Part shown: in pieces, positions 33,767 through 44,292 of the stretch
Position numbering within the stretch: position 1 is the stretch's first letter
How the letters are laid out: each line of letters opens with the position of its first letter
Source: an uncultured Pseudomonadota bacterium
Lineage (GTDB): Bacteria; Pseudomonadota; Gammaproteobacteria; Steroidobacterales; Woeseiaceae
Direction of reading: 5' to 3'
Length of the DNA stretch: 64,000 nucleotides
NCBI GenBank assembly: GCA_913055625.1
Contig: CAJXJW010000003.1
Location: 434,001-498,000 of the forward strand
Translations under genes and position numbers: made by a program
Notes under the pieces: generated by a model
Databases searched by the model: none
The model's input: only the letters and a program-made list of their open reading frames with translations
Told to the model about the DNA's origin: nothing

Positions 33767-36343
33767 ATGCTTGAGAGCAACAACGGAAACCGTAAAACAG
33801 GTCACAAGTCCGGCAGAAGGATCGCCCGGGCGCTGATCGTATTACTGGGCCTGGGCGGCCTCGCCGGCATCGGCGGCGTCGCCGGCGTGATCGGTGCTTA
33901 TTATTATGTGTCGCCGTCGCTGCCGCAGGCGGAGACCATCCGCGACATTCCGCTGCAGATCCCGCTCCGCATCTTCAGTCGCGACGGCCGGTTGATCGAG
34001 GAGATCGGTGAACAACGGCGCGTGCTCGTGCAGTACGACGACGTGCCGCCGCACGTCGTGAACGCGTTCATCGCCGCCGAGGACCGCCGCTTCTTCGAGC
34101 ACCCCGGCATCGACTACCGCGGCGTCATCCGCGCCGCGGTGCAGTGGCTGACGACCGGGCGCGTCGAGGCCGGCGGCAGCACGCTCACCCAGCAGCTCGC
34201 CCGCAGCTACTTCCTGAACCTCGACCAGACCGCGCGGCGCAAATTCATGGAAGCGGCGCTCGCCGTCCAGATCGAAAACGGGTTCTCCAAGGAACAGATC
34301 ATGGAGCTGTTCCTGAACAAGATGTTCTTCGGCCAGCGCGCCTACGGTGTGTCGGCGGCCGGCCAGGTGTTCTTCGACAAGGAATTGAAGGACCTCTCGA
34401 TCGCGGAGGCCGCAACGCTCGCCGGCGTACTGCCGGCCCCGTCCCGCTACAACCCGGTGCGCAGCCCGATCGAGGCCACGAACCGGCGCACTTATGTGCT
34501 CGGGCGCATGCTGGATCTCGGATTCATCTCCCGCACCGAGTACGACGAGGCGATGAACACGCCCATGCTGTCGGCCCTGCACGGCGCGGCCGTGGAACTG
34601 CGCGCCGACTACGTGGCCGAGATGGTGCGCCGCGAGATGCAGAAGCGCTATGGCGAGACCTACGACGAGGACGGCTACCTCGTCGTCACGACGCTGGACT
34701 CGCAACTGCAGAACGCCGCCACCTGGTCACTCAGGAACGGCCTGCTGGAGTTCACCCGCCGCCGCGGCTACCGCGGGCCCATCACGCGCATCGAGCTGAC
34801 CGACGAACTGCTCACAACTCCGTTGCCGGAATGGCCCGAGGACCTGCGCAGCGAACTCGACCAGTACGCACCGGGCGGCTTGTCGGTGGCGCTGGTCACG
34901 GACACGCAGGAGGACAACAGCGCCGGGCTCCTGTTCGCGAACGGCACGCGGGCCCGGCTGCCGTGGTCGGGCATGCGCTGGGCGAAGCCGTTCATCGACC
35001 GGGAGACGACCGGCGCCGCGCCCGAGTCCGTGCACGACGTGCTGGCGGCCGGCGACCTCATTTACGTCATGCCCACGAACAAGGGCACGTGGGCCCTGGC
35101 GCAGGTACCGGAGGCGCAAAGCGCGATCGTGTCGATGGACCCGGACGACGGTGCCATCACGAGCCTCGCCGGCGGCTTCGACTACGCGGTCAGCAAGTTC
35201 AACCGCGTCACGCAGGCCTACCGGCAGCCGGGCTCCTCGTTCAAGCCATTCATCTATTCCGCAGCGCTCGAGCACGGCAACACCCCGGCCACGGTGATCG
35301 ACGACTCGCCGGTGGTCATCCGCTCGTCGGAACTCGAGGCGGACTGGCGGCCGATCAACTACACCGGGCGCTTCTACGGCCCGACGCGCCTCCGCGAGGC
35401 ACTGACGCGCTCGATGAACCTCGTGTCCGTGCGCCTGTTGCTGTACGAGACCGGCGTCGGCAACGCGGTCGCGCACATCCGCAAGTTCGGCTTCCCCGAT
35501 GCGGCGCTGCCCTACAACGGGTCGCTCGCGCTCGGCGGTGGCAACGCATCGCCGCTGGACATGGTGCAGGGCTACTCCGTGCTGGCCAACGGCGGCTATG
35601 GCGTGAAGCCCTACGTCATCGACGCGATCTACGGCCCGAACGGCGAGGAGCTGTACCGCGCGGATCCGCTCGTCGTATGCCGCCCGTGCGACGCCGAACC
35701 GGAAGAGGTGATCTACGGCGAGGACCCGGCCGAACCGATGTCGCTGGAGGAAATGGTCTCGGTGGCGGAGGACTTCAGGCCTGACGCCGCCGTCGATCCC
35801 GAGTTGTTCGCGAACGTCAACAAGGCGCCGCGCGTCATCAGCGAGCAGAACGCATTCCTGATCCAGGACATGATGCGCGACGTCGTCGCCCGCGGCACCG
35901 GCCGGCGCGCAATGGCACTGGGCCGCAACGACCTGTCCGGCAAGACGGGTACCTCGAACGACCGGCGCGACGCCTGGTTCGGCGGCTTCAACGCCGACCT
36001 CGCCGCGATCGTCTGGGTCGGCTACGACGACGACCAGGGCCTCGGCCCGGGCGAGGAAGGCTCCCGCACCGCGTTGCCGATCTGGGTCGAGTTTGGCCGC
36101 CTCGCGTTCGCCGGCGTTCCGAACAATCGCATGCCGATGCCGCAGGGCATCGTCAGCCGCAAGATCAACCGCGACACCGGCTGCCCCGCGAGCGCGACCG
36201 ACCGCAACACGATGTTCGAGTATTTCCGCGAAGGACACGTCCCGGTCTGCGAAGAGGTCCACGAGCTGCCCGACATTTTCAACGACCAGGGGAGCGGCAG
36301 CGACGACGAGGCAGTGGAAGAGGAACCCGGATCCCTGTTCTAG
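33767..36343 (+). CDS. mrcA: Penicillin-binding protein 1A (bifunctional glycosyltransferase/transpeptidase)
   Basis: Class A PBP that polymerises and cross-links peptidoglycan. 858 residues. One N-terminal membrane helix (LIVLLGLGGLAGIGGVAGVI) is followed by the GT51 domain with EDRRFFEHPGIDYRG (catalytic Glu) and GGSTLTQQLARSYFLN. An OB-type insert comes next. The transpeptidase has PGSSFKPFIY (Ser-x-x-Lys, about 490), TRSMNLVS (SxN) and SGKTGTSNDRRDAWF (KTG, about 725). The C-terminal tail is acidic. Divergence from pilM is the usual gammaproteobacterial arrangement. ATG at 33767 has only a weak ribosome site. Confidence 0.95.
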   Translation: MLESNNGNRKTGHKSGRRIARALIVLLGLGGLAGIGGVAGVIGAYYYVSPSLPQAETIRDIPLQIPLRIFSRDGRLIEEIGEQRRVLVQYDDVPPHVVNAFIAAEDRRFFEHPGIDYRGVIRAAVQWLTTGRVEAGGSTLTQQLARSYFLNLDQTARRKFMEAALAVQIENGFSKEQIMELFLNKMFFGQRAYGVSAAGQVFFDKELKDLSIAEAATLAGVLPAPSRYNPVRSPIEATNRRTYVLGRMLDLGFISRTEYDEAMNTPMLSALHGAAVELRADYVAEMVRREMQKRYGETYDEDGYLVVTTLDSQLQNAATWSLRNGLLEFTRRRGYRGPITRIELTDELLTTPLPEWPEDLRSELDQYAPGGLSVALVTDTQEDNSAGLLFANGTRARLPWSGMRWAKPFIDRETTGAAPESVHDVLAAGDLIYVMPTNKGTWALAQVPEAQSAIVSMDPDDGAITSLAGGFDYAVSKFNRVTQAYRQPGSSFKPFIYSAALEHGNTPATVIDDSPVVIRSSELEADWRPINYTGRFYGPTRLREALTRSMNLVSVRLLLYETGVGNAVAHIRKFGFPDAALPYNGSLALGGGNASPLDMVQGYSVLANGGYGVKPYVIDAIYGPNGEELYRADPLVVCRPCDAEPEEVIYGEDPAEPMSLEEMVSVAEDFRPDAAVDPELFANVNKAPRVISEQNAFLIQDMMRDVVARGTGRRAMALGRNDLSGKTGTSNDRRDAWFGGFNADLAAIVWVGYDDDQGLGPGEEGSRTALPIWVEFGRLAFAGVPNNRMPMPQGIVSRKINRDTGCPASATDRNTMFEYFREGHVPVCEEVHELPDIFNDQGSGSDDEAVEEEPGSLF

Positions 36344-36353
36344 GCACTCACTG

Positions 36354-36953
36354 ATGGGCAAGAAGAACGGCAACGAGCGTTCGCGCCAGCTTGTCGCGCA
36401 GGAAACCGCGCGCATCATCGTGACGCAGGGCATCCGCGACTACGGCGCCGCCAAGCGCAAAGCCGCCCTGCGCCTTGGCATGAACGACCGCGGCTCGCTG
36501 CCGGGCAACGGCGAGATCGAACGCGCGATCGAGGACTATCACCAGATCTTTGGCGGCGAGAGCCACGCCGACGTCCTCCGCGCCCTGCGGGCCACGGCCG
36601 TCACCGCGATGCAGATCCTGGCACCGTTCGAACCCCGGCTGGTCGGGCCCGTGCTGAACGGCACGGCCGACGAGAACTCCGTCGTGAACCTGCACGTCTT
36701 CAGCGACAGTGCCGAGGCCATCGGCGCGCACCTCGACGGCACCGGGCTGTCGTCACGCAGCTACGAGCGTCGCCTGAAGAGCCGCAAGGACCGCAGCGCC
36801 GTCTTCGCAGGCTACGAGTTCGAGTGCAACGGCGTCACGGTGCAGGCGACCGTGTTCCCCTACGACGGGTTGCGCCAGGCGCCGCTGAGCCCTGTGGACG
36901 GCCGCCCGATGCAGCGCGCGGATATTGCGCGCGTGAATGATCTGCTAGTCTGA
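36354..36953 (+). CDS. Conserved gammaproteobacterial protein, nucleotidyltransferase-like
   Basis: A 199-residue protein. The N-terminal half is helical and basic (QETARIIVTQGIRDYGAAKRKAALRLG); the second half has RLVGPVLNGTADENSVVNLHVF, which resembles the GS...D.D strand-turn of minimal nucleotidyltransferases but with Gly-Thr-Ala and Asn in place of the catalytic Ser/Asp. The C-terminus LSPVDGRPMQRADIARVNDLL is strongly patterned. Similar proteins exist in other gammaproteobacteria from memory; no function is established. It starts 11 bases after mrcA and overlaps the next gene. Confidence 0.7.
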   Translation: MGKKNGNERSRQLVAQETARIIVTQGIRDYGAAKRKAALRLGMNDRGSLPGNGEIERAIEDYHQIFGGESHADVLRALRATAVTAMQILAPFEPRLVGPVLNGTADENSVVNLHVFSDSAEAIGAHLDGTGLSSRSYERRLKSRKDRSAVFAGYEFECNGVTVQATVFPYDGLRQAPLSPVDGRPMQRADIARVNDLLV

Positions 36954-37201
36954 TGTCCATGACCCTGGACACACTCACGACCTTCTTCGGCTGGGCGCTG
37001 GTGCTCAACATCGCGTTCTACGCCATCACGTCGCTGGCGCTGATGCTGTTCAAGGGGCTGGTGGGGCGCATCAGCAGCCGCCTGTTCGACGTCGACGAGC
37101 AGACCGCAAGGAACGAGTCCTTCGCCTACCTGGCCCGCTACAAGCTCGCGATCATGGCGCTCTTCCTCGCGCCGTACGTCGCGCTGCGACTGACGGCCTG
37201 A
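36953..37201 (+). CDS. Small two-helix membrane protein (DUF6868-like)
   Basis: An 82-residue protein with two hydrophobic segments, FFGWALVLNIAFYAITSLALM and YKLAIMALFLAPYVALRL, around a charged loop (RLFDVDEQTARNESFAYLA). Such small proteins are common in marine gammaproteobacteria without known function. ATG overlaps the stop of the preceding gene (TGATG); a second ATG at 36959 is possible. It converges on the TonB-like gene with a two-base gap. Confidence 0.75.
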   Translation: MSMTLDTLTTFFGWALVLNIAFYAITSLALMLFKGLVGRISSRLFDVDEQTARNESFAYLARYKLAIMALFLAPYVALRLTA

Positions 37202-37203
37202 GC

Positions 37204-38100
37204 CTATTTCGTCGCCGGTGACCGCGCCGGGGGTGCCGCAGCGCGATCGTCGGCGCGTGGAGGGTAACGATCTTCGGTGACCGCCGGCGGGCGCTCGCGC
37301 TCCACCGAGATCGTGGTGTCCGCGACGACCCACAGCCCCGGGTTCTCTTCCGGGGTCGCCGCCAACCACTGTGCAACGGACTGCATCGTCTCGCCGAGCA
37401 CGACGCCCTTCTCGCGGCCCGCCGGCGAATCCATCAGCAATGCGTAGTCGCGCTGCGCGGACGCGTAGTCGCCCTGGTCGACCTCCAGGGCCACGACCGC
37501 GCGCAGGCAGGACAGGTAGGTTTCGCGCGTCAGCCAGCGGCCGTCGTCGATCATTGCCGCCCGAAAGGCCTGCAGCTGGCCGCGCGCGTCGCCGCGCGCT
37601 TCGGCAACACGGCCTTCCGTCAGCCGTGAATAGGCGAGCTCGTAGGGGCTGAGGTTCCGGTCCTTGCGCAAACGCTCGATGGCATCCTGCGCGCCGTCCA
37701 GGTCACCGGCATCGATCAGCGCGTGGACCTTCGCGTTTCGGGAGACGAACTTCCGCGACAGTTCGACGACCGGGTAGTCGAAGACGAAGTTGACGAGCAC
37801 GTTCAGTTCGCGGGCATCGCCGGGCTCGTAGCGCCAGCGGCGCACGGCATCGAGCGCCGCCTTCTCGAAGGCCCGGTTGCCGCTGGATTCGAAAACGTCC
37901 GCGCCCTCGACCAGGCCGCTCCGGCCCACGGCGTGGTGCACGATGACCCAGCCTTCGCGGTGGCGCGTGAGCTCGGACTTGGGGTAGTCCGGCAGCGGCC
38001 GGCCGAACACGCCCGGGCCGGCCGGCTCCTCGTTGATGCCGGCGCAACCGCAGAGCACGGCCAGGGCCGACAGGTAGATCAGGACTCGGCGGCAGGTCAT
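37204..38100 (-). CDS. Lipoprotein with TonB C-terminal-like domain
   Basis: 298 residues. The signal peptide ends in lipobox AVLCGCAG. The mature N-terminal domain resembles the TonB/TolA C-terminal fold: PDYPKSELTRHREGWVIVHHAVGRSGLV then SSGNRAFEKAALDAVRRWRYEPG. The rest is helical and repeat-like (DAGDLDGAQDAIERLRKDRNL, TEGRVAEARGDARGQLQAFR), suggesting TPR-type packing, and ends in a Pro/Ala-rich tail. It has no membrane anchor helix or Pro-rich span, so it is not a classical energy transducer. ATG at 38100 has GGGGAG four bases upstream. Confidence 0.78.
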   Translation of the reverse strand: MTCRRVLIYLSALAVLCGCAGINEEPAGPGVFGRPLPDYPKSELTRHREGWVIVHHAVGRSGLVEGADVFESSGNRAFEKAALDAVRRWRYEPGDARELNVLVNFVFDYPVVELSRKFVSRNAKVHALIDAGDLDGAQDAIERLRKDRNLSPYELAYSRLTEGRVAEARGDARGQLQAFRAAMIDDGRWLTRETYLSCLRAVVALEVDQGDYASAQRDYALLMDSPAGREKGVVLGETMQSVAQWLAATPEENPGLWVVADTTISVERERPPAVTEDRYPPRADDRAAAPPARSPATK

Positions 38101-38178
38101 GTCGCTCCCCAGGATCGATGCACCCCCGGACAGCATAGCTCACGGCGGCGCCGGCACAAGCGGCGCCCCGGGGTGGCA

Positions 38179-39474
<1,296 letters not shown>

Positions 39475-39597
39475 TGTTATCCTCTTATGTTGTCCAGTAC
39501 TGATCCCGGCGCGACCGGCCGGGGCGCCGAGTGGCTGCGACCACCGGCGGACAGACATGCGAGCATAGCAGAACCGGGACCGAGCCCGGATACGGGC

Positions 39598-39798
39598 TTA
39601 CCGGCCGTACTTCTTGCGGAACTTGTCCACCCGGCCGCCGGTATCGACGATCTTCTGCTTGCCGGTGTAAAACGGATGACAGGAAGAGCACACCTCGATC
39701 GTCAGATCGTCGCCGAGCGTCGAACGGGTCGTGAACTCGTTGCCGCAGCTGCAAGTCACCTTGATCTCGTTGTACGCGGGATGGATGTCGGCTTTCAT
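39598..39798 (-). CDS. rpmE: 50S ribosomal protein L31 (zinc-binding form)
   Basis: 66 residues: [20 protein letters not shown] at the N-terminus, four Cys (CSC at 16-18, CSSC at 37-40) for zinc, and the basic end [10 protein letters not shown]. This is the zinc form, not the stress paralogue YkgM. The start at 39798 follows the family. A small GC hairpin (39583-39598) overlaps the stop codon and may end the transcript, without a U-tract. Confidence 0.96.
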   Translation of the reverse strand: MKADIHPAYNEIKVTCSCGNEFTTRSTLGDDLTIEVCSSCHPFYTGKQKIVDTGGRVDKFRKKYGR

Positions 39799-39840
39799 TT
39801 CTGGGCTCTCTGCGGCACGGGCCGCGTCAAAAGGGCGCGT

Positions 39841-39869
39841 AATATATCGGGAAGGCCCAAGGGCCGCAA
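39841..39869 (-). promoter_or_regulatory. Predicted rpmE promoter
   Basis: On the minus strand TTGCGG (39869-39864) and TATATT (39846-39841) are separated by 17 bases. The -10 box matches at five of six positions. The expected RNA start is about 36 bases upstream of the rpmE ATG. Confidence 0.55.
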
Positions 39870-39892
39870 GCCCCGCCCCGGGCGGGCCGATC

Positions 39893-39915
39893 TTATCCAC
39901 AGAACCTGTGGATAA
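39893..39915. promoter_or_regulatory. Inverted pair of DnaA boxes
   Basis: TTATCCACA (39893-39901) and TGTGGATAA (39907-39915) are perfect DnaA boxes in opposite orientation, five bases apart; TGTGGATCG at 39919 is a weaker third. They sit just upstream of the predicted rpmE -35 box. No dnaA, dnaN, gidA or rpmH gene is nearby, so a regulatory or DnaA-titration role is likelier than oriC. Confidence 0.7.
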
Positions 39916-40108
39916 CATTGTGGATCGAAATTGAACCAATGGCCTAAGGTGCGGATTTTCAAAGCCGCCTGCCAATATGACTAATTTATGGCCATTTTGT
40001 GAAACTGTCTTAAATCAAAAACTTACACCCGGTTTGCGAGCCTCAGGCTGAAATCGTTGGGCTTTCGCACTAAAAATACAGGCGCGCCCCGGTCTTGTGC
40101 ATAAACCC

Positions 40109-41257
40109 TCACGGCAGGAACGCCGCCTGGAGGTCGTCGAGGAAGCGCCGGCCCAGCGCCGTCGGCCGCCAAAGGCCCGCGCCGCTGCGCTCGATGAGGC
40201 CCCGGTCGACCGCCCCGGCGGCCTTCCCGGCAAGCCGTCCTGCGGGCAGCCTCGCCCGCTCCTCGAGCAGCGACTCGTGGAATCCGTCGCGCAGCCGGAG
40301 CGCGTTCAGCATGAACTCGAACAGCCGGTCCTCGTCCGGCAGCGGCGGCTCGAGGGGCTGCGGCGCATCCCGGCCCTCGACGTCATCCAGGTAGCCCAGC
40401 GGGTTTGCCGGCTTCCGGTAGCGCCGCACGCCGTCCGCGAGTGTCAGCTTGCCGTGCGCGCCCGCCCCGATCGCCAGGTAGTCCCCGAACGTCCAGTAAT
40501 TGCGATTGTGACGGCACTCGTCGCCCGGGCGCGACCATGCCGACACCTCGTACTGGCGGTAGCCGTGGCCTTCAAGCCGCGCGTGGCCGGCGCACTGGAT
40601 CGCCCACGCCCGCTCGTCGTCCGGCAGCCCCGCCGGCGGCCGGGCGTGGAAGACGGTGTTCGGCTCGAGCGTGAGCTGGTACCAGGACAGGTGGCCGGGA
40701 TCGAGCGCGAGCGCGGCGCCCAGGTCGGCGAGTGCCGCGTCGACATCCTGTCCCGGGAGGCCGTGCATCAGGTCGAGATTCAGGCGCTCGAAGCCGGCGG
40801 CGCGCGCCGCGCTGACGGCGCGATGGATGTCGCCGACGCCGTGGATGCGGCCGAGCGTCTTCAGTGCCCCGGCCGAGAACGACTGCGCGCCGATCGACAG
40901 CCGGTTCACGCCGGCGGCCCGGTAGCCCGCCGGGTCACCGAACTCGATGGTGCCCGGGTTCGCCTCCATCGTGATCTCGACGTCGGGCGCAAGCCGGAAA
41001 TGCGCCGCGGCCGCGTCGAGCATCCGGGCGATCGCGGCCGGCGGAAAGAAGCTCGGCGTGCCGCCGCCGATGAACACGCTCGTGACGTCGCGCTCCGGCA
41101 CCCGCCCGGCCTCGAGCGCCAGGTCGCGGACGATCGCGTCGACGTAGCGCTCGCGCGGCGCGTCCGCGCCGGCCGTGTAGGAATTGAAATCGCAATACGG
41201 GCACTTCTGCACGCACCAGGGCAAGTGCAGGTACAGCGCGAGCGGCGGCGCGTTCAT
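40109..41257 (-). CDS. hemW: Radical SAM heme chaperone HemW
   Basis: Binds heme and an iron-sulfur cluster; long misannotated as an oxygen-independent coproporphyrinogen oxidase (HemN). 382 residues. The radical-SAM motif is PWCVQKCPYCDFN (CxxxCxxC) at about residues 15-22, followed by VFIGGGTPSFF, EITMEANPGT and GVNRLSIGAQSF. The HNRNYW motif typical of HemW is present. The ATG overlaps the rdgB stop. Confidence 0.94.
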   Translation of the reverse strand: MNAPPLALYLHLPWCVQKCPYCDFNSYTAGADAPRERYVDAIVRDLALEAGRVPERDVTSVFIGGGTPSFFPPAAIARMLDAAAAHFRLAPDVEITMEANPGTIEFGDPAGYRAAGVNRLSIGAQSFSAGALKTLGRIHGVGDIHRAVSAARAAGFERLNLDLMHGLPGQDVDAALADLGAALALDPGHLSWYQLTLEPNTVFHARPPAGLPDDERAWAIQCAGHARLEGHGYRQYEVSAWSRPGDECRHNRNYWTFGDYLAIGAGAHGKLTLADGVRRYRKPANPLGYLDDVEGRDAPQPLEPPLPDEDRLFEFMLNALRLRDGFHESLLEERARLPAGRLAGKAAGAVDRGLIERSGAGLWRPTALGRRFLDDLQAAFLP

Positions 41258-41856
41258 GCGCCGTAGCGCTGGCTCAGCTGCTCGGACAGCGCGCTGAGCG
41301 CCTTGCCGCGATGGCTGCGGGCATTCTTCTCGTCCGGCGTGAGCTCGGCCGACGCGCGCCCGGACGCGGGGTCGAGGAACACGGGGTCGTAGCCGAAGCC
41401 GCCGGTGCCGCGCCGTTCGCGCAGGATTTCGCCGCGCCATTCGCCGCGGGCGAACACAGGCTCGTCCTGGTTCGGCGCGACGAAACACACGACGCAATGA
41501 AACGCGGCGCCGCGGTCCTCCCGCTCGCCGAGCTCGGCGAGCAGCTTGTCGACGTTCGCCTCGTCGCTCGCGCCCGGGCCGGCATAGCGCGCCGAGTGCA
41601 CGCCCGGGCGACCGCCGAGCGCGTCCACGCCGAGGCCGGAGTCGTCGGCGACGGCCGGCAGCCCGGTCGCCTGCATCGCATGCCGCGCCTTGATCAGCGC
41701 ATTCTCCTCGAACGTGGTGCCGGTCTCGTCGGCTTCGCTGACGCCGAAGTCGGACTGTGGCACGACCGTGACGCCGAGCGGCGAGAGCAGCTCGGCCAGT
41801 TCCCTCAGCTTGCCGGGGTTGCCGCTGGCGAGCACGAGGGTGGTCGGCCCGGGCAT
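41254..41856 (-). CDS. rdgB: XTP/dITP diphosphatase (non-canonical purine NTP pyrophosphatase)
   Basis: Removes dITP, ITP and XTP from the nucleotide pool. 200 residues. Motifs: LASGNPGKLRELAELL, ETGTTFEENALIKARHA, VADDSGLGVDALGGRPG (metal Asp), GTGGFGYDPVF and the C-terminal SHRGKAL. It starts MPGPTTLVLAS, seven bases after rph, and is coupled to hemW by a four-base overlap. Confidence 0.96.
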   Translation of the reverse strand: MPGPTTLVLASGNPGKLRELAELLSPLGVTVVPQSDFGVSEADETGTTFEENALIKARHAMQATGLPAVADDSGLGVDALGGRPGVHSARYAGPGASDEANVDKLLAELGEREDRGAAFHCVVCFVAPNQDEPVFARGEWRGEILRERRGTGGFGYDPVFLDPASGRASAELTPDEKNARSHRGKALSALSEQLSQRYGA

Positions 41857-41863
41857 GGCCGGC

Positions 41864-42586
41864 TCAGCCGGCCGCGTCGAGCGCTTTGTTCTGCGCTTCG
41901 ACGATGTGCGCCACGCCGTCGCGGGCGAGCCCGAGCATGGACGCGAGCTCGTCGCCGGTGAACGCGTGGCCTTCGGCGGTGCCCTGCACCTCGATGAACC
42001 GGCCGGCCTCGTTCATGACCACGTTCATGTCCGTCTCGGCGTCGGAGTCCTCCTCGTAGTCGAGGTCCAGCACGGGCACGCCGCGGTAGATGCCGACGGA
42101 GATCGCGGCCACCTGGCCGTGCAGCGGGTTCTTCTTCAGCTTGCGCTTCGCGTGGAGCCGACGCGTTGCCAGCGCCAGCGCGACGTAGGCGCCGCTGATC
42201 GACGCCGTGCGCGTGCCGCCGTCCGCCTGCAGCACGTCGCAGTCGAGCGTGACCGTGTTCTCACCGAGCGCGGACAGATCGACGACGGCGCGCAGCGAAC
42301 GGCCGATGAGCCGCGAGATCTCCATCGTGCGTCCGCTCTGTTTGCCGCGCGCCGCCTCGCGCGCCGAGCGCGTGTGCGTCGCGCGCGGCAGCATGCCGTA
42401 TTCGCCGGTCACCCAGCCCGTGCCCTGGTTGCGCATCCACGGCGGGACCCGCGGCTCGACCGTGGCCGTGCACAGGACGCGCGTATCGCCGAACGCCGCG
42501 AGGACGCTGCCCTCGGCATGGCGCGTGAAATCGGGGGTAAAGGACACGGGGCGCATCTCGCCCGCGTCACGGCCGCTCGGTCGCAT
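41864..42586 (-). CDS. rph: Ribonuclease PH
   Basis: Phosphorolytic 3'-5' exonuclease that trims tRNA 3' ends. 240 residues from [14 protein letters not shown]. Motifs: [67 protein letters not shown] and ETDMNVVM. I chose the ATG at 42586, which gives the standard MRPSGR start; an ATG two codons upstream (42592) is closer to AGGAG and is possible. Confidence 0.95.
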   Translation of the reverse strand: MRPSGRDAGEMRPVSFTPDFTRHAEGSVLAAFGDTRVLCTATVEPRVPPWMRNQGTGWVTGEYGMLPRATHTRSAREAARGKQSGRTMEISRLIGRSLRAVVDLSALGENTVTLDCDVLQADGGTRTASISGAYVALALATRRLHAKRKLKKNPLHGQVAAISVGIYRGVPVLDLDYEEDSDAETDMNVVMNEAGRFIEVQGTAEGHAFTGDELASMLGLARDGVAHIVEAQNKALDAAG

Positions 42587-42617
42587 GATCATCGATCTCC
42601 TGGCGCCACCGCGCCGG

Positions 42618-43364
42618 TCAGGGGCCGAGCCAGCGTAGCGCCGCGCCCGTCGTATTGTCGCTGTAGGGCGAGTTCGCGTTCAACGCCTTGAGACTCAGGG
42701 TCTTCAGGTTGTCGGCGAGCTTGTCGTCGCCAGGCGCACCGATCCCGGCCATGTCGTCATCGCTCAGGCCGGACCACAACCCGTCGGAGCAGGCCAGCAG
42801 CACGTCGCCGTTCTCGAGGCTCAGCTTCGGCGTGATCGTCATGTCCGGCACCGGCGCGTCGCCGCCCAGGCAGCACTCGACGAAGTTGCGCATCGGGTGA
42901 TCCTGCGCCTCTTCCTCGCTGATCGCGCCTTCCTGGATCAGCACCTCGACGTGGCTGTGGTCACGCGAACGGGACAACACCCGGCCCTCGCGCACCTGGT
43001 AGATGCGGCTGTCGCCGATGTGCGCCCAGAACGAGCCTTGCTCCTGGATCAGGCAGATCGCGCAGGTAGCACGCGGACGGAAGTCCACCGCCACGTCCTT
43101 GCCGAGCGCCACGACCGCGTCGTGCGCCCGCGCGAGCGCCGTATAGAGGAATCCCTGCGGGTCGAGCACCGGCAGTTTCGCCGACGTGAACTGGTCCTGC
43201 ACGACCTTGAGCGCCGTTTCGGCGGCGCGCGCGCCGTCGGAATGCCCGCCCATGCCGTCGAAGACCAGCAACATTGCCGCTTCCTTGGCGACGACGACGG
43301 CGCCGCGATCCTGGTTGTCCTGCCGGTCTCCGAGCGCGGAGATCTTGGCGTATTCGACCTGCAT
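42618..43364 (-). CDS. PP2C-family serine/threonine phosphatase
   Basis: Metal-dependent protein phosphatase, 248 residues. Motifs: [32 protein letters not shown] (metal Asp, DGMGGH), [46 protein letters not shown] (metal Asp) and SDNTTGAAL. It is soluble with no fused domains and heads the run PP2C-rph-rdgB-hemW, a common gammaproteobacterial order. No partner kinase is in the window. Confidence 0.93.
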   Translation of the reverse strand: MQVEYAKISALGDRQDNQDRGAVVVAKEAAMLLVFDGMGGHSDGARAAETALKVVQDQFTSAKLPVLDPQGFLYTALARAHDAVVALGKDVAVDFRPRATCAICLIQEQGSFWAHIGDSRIYQVREGRVLSRSRDHSHVEVLIQEGAISEEEAQDHPMRNFVECCLGGDAPVPDMTITPKLSLENGDVLLACSDGLWSGLSDDDMAGIGAPGDDKLADNLKTLSLKALNANSPYSDNTTGAALRWLGP

Positions 43365-43425
43365 GGAGTTTCGTTCTGCTGCCGGGGCTTTTACTATGCC
43401 CCGGGGATTCGGGAGAAGGACGCCG

Positions 43426-44292
43426 ATGTTACACAGTATGACCGGCTTTGCGCGAGCATCGGCGGAAACCGCGCCGGGGACACTGACCTGCGAGCTGCGC
43501 GCGGTGAATCACCGCTACCTCGACATTACGTTCAAGATGCCCGACGACCTGCGCCCGAGCGAAGCGGCGTTTCGGCAACTCATCGGCGAGCGACTGAAGC
43601 GCGGCAAGGTGGAATGCCTGCTGAATTTCCGGCGCGCGCTCGACGCGTCGTCCGACATGCAGCTCGACCGCGACCTCGTCGCATTGCTCGCGAAGCGACT
43701 GGGCGAGATCGCCGACGCGATGCCGGATGCCGACGACGTCGACCCGGTGGACGTGTTGCGCTGGCCCGGCGTCATCCGGCCGACGGAAGTCGATGCGGAA
43801 CCGCTCGCGCGCGAAGCGGCCGCCCTGCTCGCGACGACGCTCGAGGCACTGGCCTCGATGCGCCGCAGCGAGGGCGAGCGCATCGAGGAGATGATCCTCT
43901 CGCGCTGTGACGAGGTGCTGCGCATCGCGGGCACCGTGCGCGCGCGCATGCCGGAGGTGCTGGAGGCAACGCGCATCCGGCAACGGGAGCGCATCGAGAA
44001 GCTCGACATCGAGGCCGACCCCGCGCGGCTGGAGACGGAGCTCGCGCTTGTCGCGCAAAAGCTCGACGTCGACGAGGAACTGGATCGGCTCGAGAGTCAC
44101 ATCAAGGAGATCCGCGACGCGGTGGCGAGCGACGAGCCGGTCGGCCGACGCCTCGACTTCCTGATGCAGGAGCTGAACCGCGAGGCGAACACGCTGGGCT
44201 CCAAGTCCGCCGACGCGGAGACGACGAAGGCCGCCGTCGACCTGAAGGTGCTGATCGAACAGATGCGCGAGCAGATCCAGAATGTCGAGTAG
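43426..44292 (+). CDS. yicC: YicC-family endoribonuclease-like protein
   Basis: 288 residues. The start MLHSMTGFARA and RAVNHRYLDITFKMPDDLR are signature YicC sequences, as is the C-terminal GRRLDFLMQELNREANTLGSK followed by VDLKVLIEQMREQIQNVE. E. coli YicC has been described as an endoribonuclease affecting small RNA decay. AAGGA lies upstream of the ATG. The last 11 bases overlap gmk, a common pairing. Confidence 0.94.
   Translation: MLHSMTGFARASAETAPGTLTCELRAVNHRYLDITFKMPDDLRPSEAAFRQLIGERLKRGKVECLLNFRRALDASSDMQLDRDLVALLAKRLGEIADAMPDADDVDPVDVLRWPGVIRPTEVDAEPLAREAAALLATTLEALASMRRSEGERIEEMILSRCDEVLRIAGTVRARMPEVLEATRIRQRERIEKLDIEADPARLETELALVAQKLDVDEELDRLESHIKEIRDAVASDEPVGRRLDFLMQELNREANTLGSKSADAETTKAAVDLKVLIEQMREQIQNVE

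Larger units (their letters stand above)
39799..40108. other. 310-base intergenic region between hemW and rpmE
   Basis: No gene is supported. It holds the rpmE promoter (39841-39869), a pair of inverted DnaA-box sequences (39893-39915) with a weaker third box (39919-39927), and an AT-rich stretch (about 39950-40080) unusual for this GC-rich window. Confidence 0.6.

Noticed and set aside
39583..39598. Intrinsic terminator of rpmE
   Set aside because: A six-base-pair stem AGCCCG/CGGGCT overlaps the stop codon but lacks a U-tract; not listed as a separate terminator.
39893..40108. Chromosomal origin of replication
   Set aside because: Two good DnaA boxes and AT-rich DNA are present, but no dnaA, dnaN, gidA/mnmG or rpmH neighbours; too little evidence for oriC.
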